Assembly: GCA_964187655.1 (NCBI GenBank)
Contig: CAXLMP010000023.1
Span: 1-17,922, forward strand
DNA length: 17,922 nucleotides
Reading direction: 5' to 3'
From: Lentimonas sp002292345
Lineage (GTDB): Bacteria > Verrucomicrobiota > Verrucomicrobiia > Opitutales > Coraliomargaritaceae
Made by a program: the position numbers and the translations under genes. Below are positions 1-11,698 of the stretch, piece after piece. Numbering within the stretch: the stretch's first letter is position 1; each line of letters starts with the position of its first letter. The notes under the pieces were generated by a model. That model had not been told where the DNA came from. It did not search any database and was given only the letters and a program-made list of their open reading frames with translations.

Positions 1-2519
<2,519 letters not shown>

Positions 2520-2670
2520 ATCAGTAAAAGTGAGAAAAGAAGTAAGTTGGCGATTGATTTGAAGGGGAACAACTCGAAAAGCTGGGAAAGGGAATTTTGA
2601 ATGTGGAAAAAGGATTTGAGGGCCCAGAATTGGTAAGATTAACCGCAGAAGACGATGATAGAGCTATTCC

Positions 2671-2689
2671 TGCCTGTATTTACCAGGCA
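2671..2689. repeat. Small inverted repeat in the divergent purL / oxidoreductase gap
   Basis: Six-base arms TGCCTG and CAGGCA flank a 7-base loop. The repeat lies in the 248-base gap (2520-2767) between the purL start and the plus-strand oxidoreductase. No T-tract follows on either strand, so it is not an obvious terminator. It could be an operator or chance. I see no convincing -35/-10 pair elsewhere in this gap. Confidence 0.3.
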
Positions 2690-2767
2690 ATGCTAGTGTC
2701 AGATTTTCACTGAAAATAAAACCACATCAGTGTCGCATCTAGAGATTTAGTTTCTAGCTTCGGGAAT

Positions 2768-3802
2768 ATGACACAAATATCACCTGTTCGTTGGGGCATT
2801 CTTGCCTGTGGGAAAATCGCACATGAATTTGCGGCGGCGCTGAAGGATTGTCCTGACAGCGTACTGCATGCGGTATCGAGTCGTGATGTAAGGCGGGCGC
2901 AGACCTTTGCGGATCTACATCAAGCGCCTCGTGTGTATGGAAGCTACGAGGCAATGCTGGCCGATTCGGAGGTGGAGGCGGTTTATATCGCGACGCTGCA
3001 TCCGTTGCATTTGGAGTGGATCGCGCACTGTGTGCAGGCCGGTAAGCATGTGCTGTGTGAAAAGCCGCTGACGATGAATCTTCGCCAAGCCAAGCAGGCT
3101 AAGAAGCTCGCCGACGATCATCGCTGCCTCCTGCGCGAGGCGTTCATGTATCGGCACCATCCACAGACGGAGCGGGTGGTGGAACTGGTGACCTCCGGTG
3201 TGATTGGCAAGGTACGGATGATTGAGGCGAACTTTTGCTATAATTCGGGAGAGCAGCCTGAGTCACGGCTACAGGCTAAAGCGCTCGGCGGTGGCGCGAT
3301 TCTAGATATCGGTTGTTATACGATGTCATTTGCGCGCTTGATTGCTGGTCGTGCACACGGCCGCTTATTTGCGGAGCCGCTGGAGTTGAAGGCGGTGGGA
3401 CATCTGGACGCGAAGACCAAAACGGACATGTGGACGACGGCGGTGATGCGGTTCGAAGGTGATATTTTGGCGAAGACAACCTGTGCGCTGCGTATGAATC
3501 ACGAAAACGAGGCAGTAATTCTGGGCGACAAAGGCCGTATCACGGTGGAGATGCCGTGGCAGTGCCCTGGCACGATTCGGGTTGAGTTGGACGAAAAAGA
3601 CTCGGCGCAAGAAATTGCGATGCCGAAGCAGCGACCCTTGTTTGCGTATGAGATCGATTCGTTTACCAACGAGATGCGCGGTCGTCCGATCGCTGCGGAT
3701 GCCGTGGCGATGCGTTTTGACGATACCTTGGGCAATATGAAGGCACTCGATTGGTGGCGCGCAGAAATCGGCCTCGGCTACGAGGCGGATGCGGTGCGCT
3801 AG
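2768..3802 (+). CDS. Gfo/Idh/MocA-family NAD(P)-dependent oxidoreductase
   Basis: This 344-residue soluble dehydrogenase begins with a Rossmann fold: the dinucleotide loop GILACGKIA is at residues 10-18. The family signature CEKPLTMN, whose Lys99 normally helps catalysis, is at 97-104, AFMYRHHPQ follows at 125-133, and GGGAILDIGCYT spans 174-185. The Asp180/Tyr184 pattern (DxGxY) resembles the catalytic region of dihydrodiol and D-xylose dehydrogenases. The length is typical for that subfamily (about 330-340). The likely reaction is oxidation of a sugar or polyol hydroxyl with NAD(P)+, or the reverse, but the substrate cannot be read from sequence. The nearest gene on the same strand is ugd, 255 bases downstream, so an operon is doubtful. 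The ATG start puts the Rossmann strand at the usual distance from the N-terminus; only a weak GGGA precedes it. Confidence 0.9.
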   Translation: MTQISPVRWGILACGKIAHEFAAALKDCPDSVLHAVSSRDVRRAQTFADLHQAPRVYGSYEAMLADSEVEAVYIATLHPLHLEWIAHCVQAGKHVLCEKPLTMNLRQAKQAKKLADDHRCLLREAFMYRHHPQTERVVELVTSGVIGKVRMIEANFCYNSGEQPESRLQAKALGGGAILDIGCYTMSFARLIAGRAHGRLFAEPLELKAVGHLDAKTKTDMWTTAVMRFEGDILAKTTCALRMNHENEAVILGDKGRITVEMPWQCPGTIRVELDEKDSAQEIAMPKQRPLFAYEIDSFTNEMRGRPIAADAVAMRFDDTLGNMKALDWWRAEIGLGYEADAVR

Positions 3803-3837
3803 TCTTACTATTGCAGGGAATTAATTGGTCGTAGCGA

Positions 3838-3850
3838 GTGATTTTATCAC
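3838..3850. repeat. Short perfect palindrome upstream of ugd
   Basis: GTGAT-TTT-ATCAC is a symmetric 13-mer in the 255-base gap between the oxidoreductase stop (3802) and the ugd start (4058). It could be a regulator-binding site or a weak hairpin after the oxidoreductase. No T-run follows it. The rest of the gap shows no firm promoter, and no Shine-Dalgarno sequence precedes ugd. Confidence 0.3.
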
Positions 3851-4057
3851 AATATGATGGCGCTCTTTGATTGCCATTTGTGTGTGCTTAAAGTGTTTTT
3901 TCATAGCTTCTTCGCCTTACTTTGAGAAAGAGCAGGATCGCAGTGATACTTGGATGATTTGAGGATGGCGGCAAAACTCAGCTGGTTTTGATGTTGAAGT
4001 CCGAAACGAAAGTAAAATTCTCTTGTCTGGCGTTCGATTTGATATACCAAATCTACT

Positions 4058-5422
4058 ATGAAAATTTGCTGTATTGGAGCAGGATATGTTGGTGGACCCA
4101 CGATGGCTATGATTGCCCATAAGTGTACGAACATCACGGTCACAGTTGTAGATATTAATCAGGCGCGGATCGATGCATGGAACTCCGATGAGCTGCCGAT
4201 CTTCGAGCCTGGTCTGGATGACATCGTTAAAAGTTGCCGTGGCAAAAAACTCTTTTTCTCGACCGATATTGATACAGCGATTCGTGATGCGGACATCATC
4301 TTCATGAGTGTCAACACGCCGACCAAGACTTACGGCGTCGGCGCTGGGCGTGCCGCGGATCTGCGCTATATCGAGAAGTGTGCTCGTAAAATTGCTGAAG
4401 TCGCGGAGAGTGACAAGATCGTGGTCGAGAAATCCACTTTGCCAGTGCGCACTGCTGAGTCGATTAAGCGTATCCTCGAGTCCAACTCCAAGGGGCGCAA
4501 ATTCCAAATCCTTTCTAATCCTGAATTTCTAGCTGAGGGTACTGCGGTGGCTGACCTTGAGAAGCCAGACCGAGTGTTGATTGGTGGTGATCAGACGCCA
4601 GATGGTCTCGCCGCGATTCAAACTTTGGTCGATGTGTATGCGCAATGGGTGCCGACGGAGAACATCTTGACCACCAACGTCTGGTCGTCCGAGCTCTCCA
4701 AGCTCACCGCCAATGCTTTTCTTGCTCAGCGAATCTCTTCGATTAATGCGATTTCAGCGCTGTGCGAAGCGACTGGTGCCAATGTCGACGAAGTCGCACA
4801 CGCGATCGGTACTGATAGCCGTATCGGTCCAAAATTCCTTAAGTCTTCCGTCGGGTTTGGTGGCTCTTGCTTCCAGAAAGATATCCTGAATTTGGTCTAC
4901 CTGTGTGATCATTTTGGTATTCCAGAGGCTGCGAGCTATTGGAATGGTGTGATCGAGATGAACGACTTTCAAAAGCATCGGTTTGCGCGTCGTATCATTT
5001 CCACGATGTTTAACACCGTCTCGGATAAGAAAATTGCTGTGCTTGGTTTCGCATTTAAGAAGGACACCAACGACACCCGTGAGTCCGCGGCCATTTACAT
5101 CTGTAAGGATCTGCTCGATGAACAGGCCAATGTCAGCATCTACGATCCGAAAGTGCCAGAAGCTCAAATTCGTCGCGATTTGGGTCTTGCCAATGAGGAT
5201 CGCTCTGTGACCGTTTGCGGAGATGCTTACGAGGCGACAAAAGATGCGCATGCGGTGTTAGTTCTAACTGAGTGGGATGAGTTCAACGCGCTTGATTTCA
5301 AAAAGATCTATGATCATATGAATTTACCGGCCTTCCTATTCGATGGCCGTAACCTGCTCGATCTCGAAGCGCTTCGCCAAATCGGCTTTGAGGCGTCTGG
5401 AATCGGTCGCGGAGAGGTTTAA
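4058..5422 (+). CDS. ugd: UDP-glucose 6-dehydrogenase, animal-like type
   Basis: The enzyme oxidises UDP-glucose to UDP-glucuronate with two NAD+, supplying precursors for surface polysaccharides. The 454-residue product opens with the NAD-binding loop CIGAGYVGGP (5-14) and follows the human UGDH sequence closely: VNTPTKTYGVGAGRAADL (85-102), EKSTLPVR (124-131), LSNPEFLAEGTA (152-163), SELSKLTANAFLAQR (211-225) and GFGGSCFQKD (266-275). By alignment with the human enzyme from memory, the catalytic Cys is Cys271 and the catalytic Lys is Lys215, with Asn219, Arg255 and Asp275 also in place. The C-terminal UDP-binding domain contains LGFAFKKDTNDTRES, IYDPKVP and LTEWDEF. The ATG start leaves almost no N-terminal extension before the first beta strand. 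It stands alone, with gaps of 255 and 151 bases on either side and a terminator after it. The family assignment is very secure. Confidence 0.97.
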   Translation: MKICCIGAGYVGGPTMAMIAHKCTNITVTVVDINQARIDAWNSDELPIFEPGLDDIVKSCRGKKLFFSTDIDTAIRDADIIFMSVNTPTKTYGVGAGRAADLRYIEKCARKIAEVAESDKIVVEKSTLPVRTAESIKRILESNSKGRKFQILSNPEFLAEGTAVADLEKPDRVLIGGDQTPDGLAAIQTLVDVYAQWVPTENILTTNVWSSELSKLTANAFLAQRISSINAISALCEATGANVDEVAHAIGTDSRIGPKFLKSSVGFGGSCFQKDILNLVYLCDHFGIPEAASYWNGVIEMNDFQKHRFARRIISTMFNTVSDKKIAVLGFAFKKDTNDTRESAAIYICKDLLDEQANVSIYDPKVPEAQIRRDLGLANEDRSVTVCGDAYEATKDAHAVLVLTEWDEFNALDFKKIYDHMNLPAFLFDGRNLLDLEALRQIGFEASGIGRGEV

Positions 5423-5450
5423 GCCCTGCTTGTAACAGCTTAATTTTAAT

Positions 5451-5487
5451 AGACGTGGACGGGGCGAACCTCAGTCGCGTCTTTTTT
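5451..5487 (+). terminator. Intrinsic terminator after ugd
   Basis: The hairpin has an outer stem AGACGT/GCGTCT (one G-U pair), then GAC/GTC with single-base bulges, then GGGG/CCTC closed by a CGAA tetraloop. A run of six T follows at 5482-5487. It lies 28 bases after the ugd stop and points the same way, so fabV probably has its own promoter in the remaining ~85 bases, which I could not identify. Confidence 0.7.
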
Positions 5488-5573
5488 ATACATGCAAATT
5501 ATCAGTTGCCTCAGCGGGAGGATTCTCTTTCACTGCAGTCTTATTAATTTCATTCAACTACTAAAGTATTACC

Positions 5574-6755
5574 ATGATAGTTAAACCGCGCATCCGAGGA
5601 TATGTATGTATTACCGCACACCCGAAAGGTTGTGAGGCTAAAGTGCGTGAAGAAATCGAAGTCGCCAAGGCTGCCAAGAGAAGTGATGGGCCAAAGCGGG
5701 TTTTGGTGCTCGGCTCTTCGACGGGCTACGGCCTTTCCTCCCGAATTGCTGCTGCGTTTGGTTTTGATGCGGCGACTTTTGGCATCTTTTTTGAGCGCCC
5801 ATCGACCAATGGCAAGCCGGCCAGTGCTGGGTGGTATAACTCCGTGGCATTTGAAAAAGCCGCTCACGAGGCGGGTCTTTACGCCAAAAGCATCAATGGT
5901 GACGCATTTTCCAACGAAGTCAAAGCGCAGGCAATCGCACAGATCAAAGAAGACCTCGGTCAAATTGATCTGGTCGTGTATAGTCTTGCTTCTCCGCGTC
6001 GCACCGATCCAGAGACCGGCGAAGTTTACAAGTCAGTGCTCAAGCCAATCGGTGACCAAGCTTTCACTAACCGCACGATGGATACCGACCGTGATGAGGT
6101 CAAAGACGTCACCATTGAGCCCGCGACTGAAGAAGAGATTCAACACACCATTAATGTAATGGGTGGCCAGGACTGGGAGCTTTGGATGAAAGCGCTCAAT
6201 GATGCTGGTGTGCTGGCACCTGGAGCTAAGAGTGTCGCTTATTCCTACATCGGCCCCGAAGCCACTTGGCCCGTTTACACCAACGGTACTATCGGCCAGG
6301 CCAAAAAAGATGTCGAACGCGCGGCGGCGGCCATAACCGAGACTTACGATTGTGCCGCCTACGTTGCAGTCAACAAAGCTGTCGTCACTCAGGCTAGCTC
6401 GGCAATCCCTGTCGTGCCACTTTATATTTCCATTATCATCAAGCTGATGAAAGAGAAGGGTACACACGAAGATTGTATCGAGCAAATGGTGCGCCTTTTC
6501 GATGATCGCCTCTATGGTAAGGATTTACAGCTCGATGATCTGGGTCGTATTCGTGTCGACGATTGGGAGATGCAACCCGACATTCAGGCGAAAGTCATTG
6601 AAATTTGGCCATCGATTACATCCGAGACGCTTGATGTTCTCGGCGATTATACTGGCTACCAGCGTAACTTTCTTACCCTGTTTGGTTTTGGGCTCGACGG
6701 CGTTGATTACGACGAAGATGTCGAAATCGACCTGCCGCTGCCTAGCAGCTTGTAA
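5574..6755 (+). CDS. fabV: Enoyl-[acyl-carrier-protein] / trans-2-enoyl-CoA reductase FabV
   Basis: FabV performs the last reduction of each fatty-acid elongation cycle, using NAD(P)H to reduce the trans-2-enoyl thioester. The 393-residue length matches the family (about 395-400), which is much longer than FabI. Visible are the conserved N-terminus MIVKPRIRGY, the nucleotide-binding LGSSTGYGLSSRIAAAFG (46-63), the FFERP segment (72-76), LVVYSLASPRR (133-143) and TYR/LYS motif PVYTNGTIGQAKK. Its Tyr235 and Lys244 fit the diagnostic Y-x8-K spacing at exactly the positions known for other FabV proteins. The C-terminal region RVDDWEMQPDIQ and RNFLTLFGFGLDGVDY is also typical. FabV enzymes are known for natural triclosan tolerance; whether that applies here is inference. 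No Shine-Dalgarno sequence is obvious before the ATG. It converges on the CPXCG gene. Confidence 0.97.
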   Translation: MIVKPRIRGYVCITAHPKGCEAKVREEIEVAKAAKRSDGPKRVLVLGSSTGYGLSSRIAAAFGFDAATFGIFFERPSTNGKPASAGWYNSVAFEKAAHEAGLYAKSINGDAFSNEVKAQAIAQIKEDLGQIDLVVYSLASPRRTDPETGEVYKSVLKPIGDQAFTNRTMDTDRDEVKDVTIEPATEEEIQHTINVMGGQDWELWMKALNDAGVLAPGAKSVAYSYIGPEATWPVYTNGTIGQAKKDVERAAAAITETYDCAAYVAVNKAVVTQASSAIPVVPLYISIIIKLMKEKGTHEDCIEQMVRLFDDRLYGKDLQLDDLGRIRVDDWEMQPDIQAKVIEIWPSITSETLDVLGDYTGYQRNFLTLFGFGLDGVDYDEDVEIDLPLPSSL

Positions 6756-6854
6756 AACTCTTGGCGTAAAGCCAGATGCTACGTTGCGAGCCCGGTTATC
6801 TCGCGTTCATTATCCCGATGCAAAAATGCTGCTACAGCGCACAGCGCTCTTGGC

Positions 6855-7043
6855 TCACCACGCCTCCTCTGCGTCCGCAATTACGCTTTCTTGGTCTAGG
6901 CTAAAACGAATCAGCATCGGACGGCAACAGACTTCGCAGTCGTAGTCCCATTCCGTAGGTGTCTCTGATGGTGCTGGCGCTGTGACTGAGAATACCTCAA
7001 AGCAACTCGGACAAGTAACGAGGCAGGATTGTGAGGATTCCAT
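6855..7043 (-). CDS. Small CPXCG-type cysteine-rich zinc-ribbon protein
   Basis: This 62-residue protein has two Cys pairs: CPSC at 11-14 and CEVCC at 36-40, followed by RPM and an acidic tail. The layout (CPxC, ~20 residues, D-C-x-V-C-C-R-P) matches the short Cys-rich CPXCG family of unknown function, presumably one structural Zn bound by four Cys. The residue after the first CxxC, normally Gly in CPXCG, is Phe here. The ATG lies 3 bases after the stop of the helicase-nuclease gene on the same strand, so the two are almost certainly co-transcribed and perhaps translationally coupled. It is followed by a 99-base convergent gap to fabV with no clear terminator. The family is fairly sure; the function is unknown. 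Confidence 0.85.
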   Translation of the reverse strand: MESSQSCLVTCPSCFEVFSVTAPAPSETPTEWDYDCEVCCRPMLIRFSLDQESVIADAEEAW

Positions 7044-7046
7044 TCT

Positions 7047-10000
7047 CTAAAGATCGACCAACTGAGGCACATCTGTGAATAGTAGTTTCAGATCGATGAC
7101 TGTTTCGTCGATGCTGACTATTTTTGAGAGTGCCTTACGATAGGCTTCAATTTGTGGGCGATGGTGCTCGCTGGCTTGCTCTAGCGTATTGTTTGGATGG
7201 ATACGGTCGCTTTTGAAGTCGATGATCTCAGCGCGGCTGATAGTGCCGTCTTCCGTTTTATGAATGACAACGCGGTCGAAGATACCATTCGTGAATTGAT
7301 CACCTTCGACATAACTGAATGCGCGCTCGCGCCAGACGACGGTTGCTGTTTCGGGCTTAGTAAAGAGTGTGCGTATTTCGGAATTTTTGAAACAGCTGTT
7401 GAGGGCGCTTTTAACTTCTGTAGGGAAATGCTCCGTCTTTTTCTTATGCAGCAACAGCTGAGGTGCCACCTCTGCGTGCTCTGTCGTGTCCTCTGGCTTA
7501 GAGTTAGCGGACGAGGCGGAGCTCGTCCCTCCCATATTAAAGAGGTCGAGCGTGAGGTTATTGTCTTTGGTGAATTCTAGCCATTCGATTTGTTCGAAGG
7601 CGTCGTGTAGCTCGGTACCAAAGATGCTGGCGTGCTCATCGAGGTCGAAGTATCTGGCCGCGGCGAGTGAACCTGCCTTGCTGTTAGATGGGCGTGCTAG
7701 TTGCAATCGCGGATGTGCGGGATCGAAGGCGGGCGCCGATGATGGTTGGCTATTGGTTGTTGGTTGCACGGTTGCTTTAAACGACTCATGCCAATTTTGA
7801 TCGCCGGTTCTCCAGAGCACGGGATAGTTGGCCTTGGGGAATAGTTCGGTCGCTTGAGCCTCCGAGCCGAGCCGCTCTTTAAGGAAATGAACAGTTGATG
7901 TTTTGCTCACGCGATGGAGGTCACTAATCATATAGAGTCCGCGTTTGGCGCGGGTCATCGCGACGTAGAGTGTGCAAAGGTTGCCGAAGCCGCTTTGACT
8001 GATACTTTGTTCTAAGAGTTGGTTGAGCATCGGGTCAGCCTGCATCAGGTCTTTCTTGATCGGCTCCATGATCCAATCGGCTTTACCTTGCGGATCAAGT
8101 AGCGGATTGATCCGTGTTTCGCTGCGCGAAGTCTTGTCTTCGTTGACGAGGATGACTACGTCGTATTCCAAACCTTTGGATTTGTGGATCGTCTCGATGA
8201 CCACGGCATCGCCCGCGTGGCATTCGCCGCTACTACACTTTCTAAGAAAGTGAATCAGGCCATCGATATCGCGGCGCTCTTCGCTGTCAAAGGCACGTGC
8301 TTTATCAATCAGGCGATTGAGACGTTCTCGGTGACGTGTGTCGTCTTTGGGTAGGTGAGCGGTGATTTGCTCGGCCGCCCAGCGCACGGCACTTTCATTA
8401 CTATCGGACAGTAGGCGTTTGCGCAGTTCTTCAGTGGCACTGGTGAGTGCCGGGCCGTCGGTCGAGACGTCGATCAGATTGAGATAGCCGTGTGCATGGC
8501 TATCACTAGGGTGTGCGGCTAGGTTGAGCAATGCGAGGAGGGCAGCACCTGCGGCGTTATCGACAGCGGGCTTGATTGCGGAGCCGGTATGAATGGGTAG
8601 CAAGCAGTTCTCGCGCAGGTAGTCCGCGACTTCATTGGCATCGGCATTCTTACGTACGAGCACACCGACGCTCATGCCACGTTCGATCGGGTTGAGATCT
8701 TTAAGTAGCTTGAGAATGAGTTCGTTGCGTGTGGGGCTGTCGTTTTTCTGTGCTTCAATCCAGCAGCTGAATCCGCTTGAATCTATAGTGGCAGGCGAAG
8801 CTTCGTGCGTTTGCCATGCGCGTGCCCAGCGAGCGGCTGCATCGGCAGAAAAGGTTTCGGCAATCAGGGCGTCGTCTTCGAATACTTCGTTAACCGCGTC
8901 AAGGATTGGAGTGGCTGAGCGCCATGACATCGAGAGTGGGTGTTGCTCGATACGGTTTGCGCCACTGGCGTTGTAGCGCGTTTGGATGTCGTGGAACAGG
9001 CGGTCGTCACTGTTGCGCCAGAGGTAGAGGCATTGCTTGGTGTCGCCAACGTAGAAAAAAGATCGCTCACCGGAGTCGTCTTGCACGATCTCATCGATAA
9101 GATTGGCCACGACTTCCCACTGTGGACGGCTCGTATCTTGGAATTCATCGAACAACCAGTGGTCAAATTGACCGTCGAGGCGAAAGTCCATGAGTTGCCG
9201 CGTCATCGGATCGACTTCGCCCATGGGTGAGCCTGCGGATTCGGGTGCGAGTAAGTGTGTGAGGTCAGCGAAGGCGAGGCGTCCAGGGCGGCGCACGATG
9301 CGGTCGTAATTGTCGTGATAAGCTTGTAGAATGCGGTGCACGCCTTGGGTGTTTTCGAGCGCACGCTTCAGGTGATGCCAGACGATTGCGCGTAAGCAGT
9401 CGGCGAGGGCATTGCAGAGTGCGGAGCTCAGTTGTATCTCTTTGCGTACTTTGATGGTCGCTTGCCCAGCTAGGATGTCGGACGCGACTGCCAGTGCATT
9501 ATTGAGTAAGGTGTTGAGCTTTTCGTTGCTTCCGTAGTTGCGGATTGCGGAGGCCGCCGAGTTAAAATCGTTGACCTGTGCTTTACTGAGATTGTCGGGT
9601 AGGGCGGCGAGTAGTTTGTTTGCGAGCTCCTCCCAGTCCGGTGCGACACTGGTCTGCCATGGGCAACCTTGCGGCCATATTGTGGCAGTATGTCCCCAAC
9701 GATCGGCAGCGGGAGTGTTGAGGTAGAGTGCGTACAGCTGCTCAATGAACTCGGAGACGACTTTCTCAATGCTGCGTGCTTCTTGTCCATAGGTGGCTTG
9801 TTTGAAGGCGTGCCAAAATTCTTTGAGCTCGGTGGTGAGTTCCCCAGGTCGATGCACGATGCTGTCGCGCACTTCGTTGCGCATGCGTGATTCGCTACTT
9901 TCGTCGAGCAGCTTGAGACTGCCGGAGAGGCCGAGCTCGAGTGCGAAACTGGAAACGACGCGGAAGAAAAAGCTGTCGAGCGTCTGCAGGTTGAGCTTGT

Positions 10001-10289
10001 GCATGCTATTGATCAGCAAGTGTAGCAAGTGGTGGTAGCGCGCGCAGTCGGCAGTGATCACTAACTCTTTGGAGAGTTTTTCAGCCTCAGCAGAGTCCTC
10101 GGCCGCATCGCAAAGCTTTTCAATGATCTTATGAAAGAACTCACCAGCAGCGGTGCGTGTAAACGTCAGGGCGATAATACGCTCTGGTTGCTCAAAGGCA
10201 TGCAGCAGATAGATGAAGCGATTGGTTAGGGTATAGGTCTTACCTGAACCAGCGGCGGCGGAGATCGCAATATTTTGAAGTGAGTTCAA
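7047..10289 (-). CDS. AddA-like UvrD-family helicase with C-terminal PD-(D/E)XK nuclease domain
   Basis: This 1080-residue SF1A helicase/exonuclease is of the kind that processes double-strand DNA ends for RecA-dependent repair. Motifs in order: Walker A AAGSGKT (12-18), TFTRTAAGEF (42-51), FADLTHLL (340-347), Walker B DEFQDT (381-386), GDTKQCLYLWR (415-425), MSWRS (454-458), IHKSKGLEYDVVIL (701-714) and YVAMTRAKRGLYM (775-787). The C-terminus carries the AddA-type nuclease signature: GTELHDAFE, then FDRVV, IIDFKSD with Asp1024 and Lys1026, and Q1046-x3-Y1050. It looks catalytically intact. The start is TTG at 10289: no ATG or GTG lies between the upstream in-frame stop and Walker A, and GAG sits 4 bases ahead. 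AddA normally works with AddB, but no addB lies next to it: upstream is 207 bases without a convincing gene and then glnII. A stand-alone helicase-nuclease or a RecB-like role is possible. Confidence 0.9.
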   Translation of the reverse strand: MNSLQNIAISAAAGSGKTYTLTNRFIYLLHAFEQPERIIALTFTRTAAGEFFHKIIEKLCDAAEDSAEAEKLSKELVITADCARYHHLLHLLINSMHKLNLQTLDSFFFRVVSSFALELGLSGSLKLLDESSESRMRNEVRDSIVHRPGELTTELKEFWHAFKQATYGQEARSIEKVVSEFIEQLYALYLNTPAADRWGHTATIWPQGCPWQTSVAPDWEELANKLLAALPDNLSKAQVNDFNSAASAIRNYGSNEKLNTLLNNALAVASDILAGQATIKVRKEIQLSSALCNALADCLRAIVWHHLKRALENTQGVHRILQAYHDNYDRIVRRPGRLAFADLTHLLAPESAGSPMGEVDPMTRQLMDFRLDGQFDHWLFDEFQDTSRPQWEVVANLIDEIVQDDSGERSFFYVGDTKQCLYLWRNSDDRLFHDIQTRYNASGANRIEQHPLSMSWRSATPILDAVNEVFEDDALIAETFSADAAARWARAWQTHEASPATIDSSGFSCWIEAQKNDSPTRNELILKLLKDLNPIERGMSVGVLVRKNADANEVADYLRENCLLPIHTGSAIKPAVDNAAGAALLALLNLAAHPSDSHAHGYLNLIDVSTDGPALTSATEELRKRLLSDSNESAVRWAAEQITAHLPKDDTRHRERLNRLIDKARAFDSEERRDIDGLIHFLRKCSSGECHAGDAVVIETIHKSKGLEYDVVILVNEDKTSRSETRINPLLDPQGKADWIMEPIKKDLMQADPMLNQLLEQSISQSGFGNLCTLYVAMTRAKRGLYMISDLHRVSKTSTVHFLKERLGSEAQATELFPKANYPVLWRTGDQNWHESFKATVQPTTNSQPSSAPAFDPAHPRLQLARPSNSKAGSLAAARYFDLDEHASIFGTELHDAFEQIEWLEFTKDNNLTLDLFNMGGTSSASSANSKPEDTTEHAEVAPQLLLHKKKTEHFPTEVKSALNSCFKNSEIRTLFTKPETATVVWRERAFSYVEGDQFTNGIFDRVVIHKTEDGTISRAEIIDFKSDRIHPNNTLEQASEHHRPQIEAYRKALSKIVSIDETVIDLKLLFTDVPQLVDL

Positions 10290-10444
10290 TAACTCAAATG
10301 CTAGGAAGTCGGTGAGCCTTGTCCATCTACAATACGAATTTCACTGTCTAGGATCGCACCTGCTGCTGATTTGATTTATATGAGCGAGCCATGGTAAGCC
10401 TGAACAGAGTGTCGCTTTGACTGGCACCACGATCGGATCGACAC

Positions 10445-10475
10445 AAAAAAACGCCACTCCCGAGGGAGTGGCGTT
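10445..10475 (-). terminator. Strong intrinsic terminator of glnII
   Basis: Perfect 12-bp arms AACGCCACTCCC (10450-10461) and GGGAGTGGCGTT (10464-10475) form a GC-rich hairpin. On the minus strand it is followed at once by a run of T (the A-run at 10445-10451). It begins 21 bases after the glnII stop. The gap from here to the next gene (10290-10440) shows nothing convincing beyond the start region of the helicase gene. Confidence 0.93.
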
Positions 10476-10496
10476 GATTGAAAAAAGTAGGTCGAC

Positions 10497-11522
<1,026 letters not shown>

Positions 11523-11617
11523 AATAATTTGTGAATGAGTTGTCGTTGAATTGTCAGATTAAGCAGTTTTTAAAAATGAGTGAACAGATTGATCTCATCT
11601 TAAGAGACATGCAAATT

Positions 11618-11635
11618 TAGCAAAATGCGTGCCAG
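11618..11635 (-). promoter_or_regulatory. Sigma-54 (RpoN) -24/-12 promoter driving glnII
   Basis: On the minus strand the bases read CTGGCACGCATTTTGCTA. This matches the RpoN consensus YTGGCACGNNNNTTGCW at every defined position, including the invariant GG and GC separated by exactly 10 bases. The expected start of transcription is about position 11608, giving a leader of about 86 bases before the glnII ATG at 11522. Sigma-54 control of glutamine synthetase genes is well established in other bacteria, so the context fits the motif. Confidence 0.85.
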
Positions 11636-11698
11636 AGAAGGCTTCGCAAGTTTTTTTGGCCACGATTTAATAAATCTGCGCAGAATCCCGACGAGTTC

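Noticed and set aside
6756..6854. Hairpins (GCGAG/CTCGC and others) in the convergent gap between fabV and the CPXCG gene as terminators
   Set aside because: Stems are about 5 bp and no T-run follows on either strand.
10301..10375. Short minus-strand frame ending in EIRIVDGQGSPTS upstream of the helicase gene
   Set aside because: It looks faintly protein-like but has only 25 codons between stops and no usable start; it may be a remnant, but nothing supports a gene.
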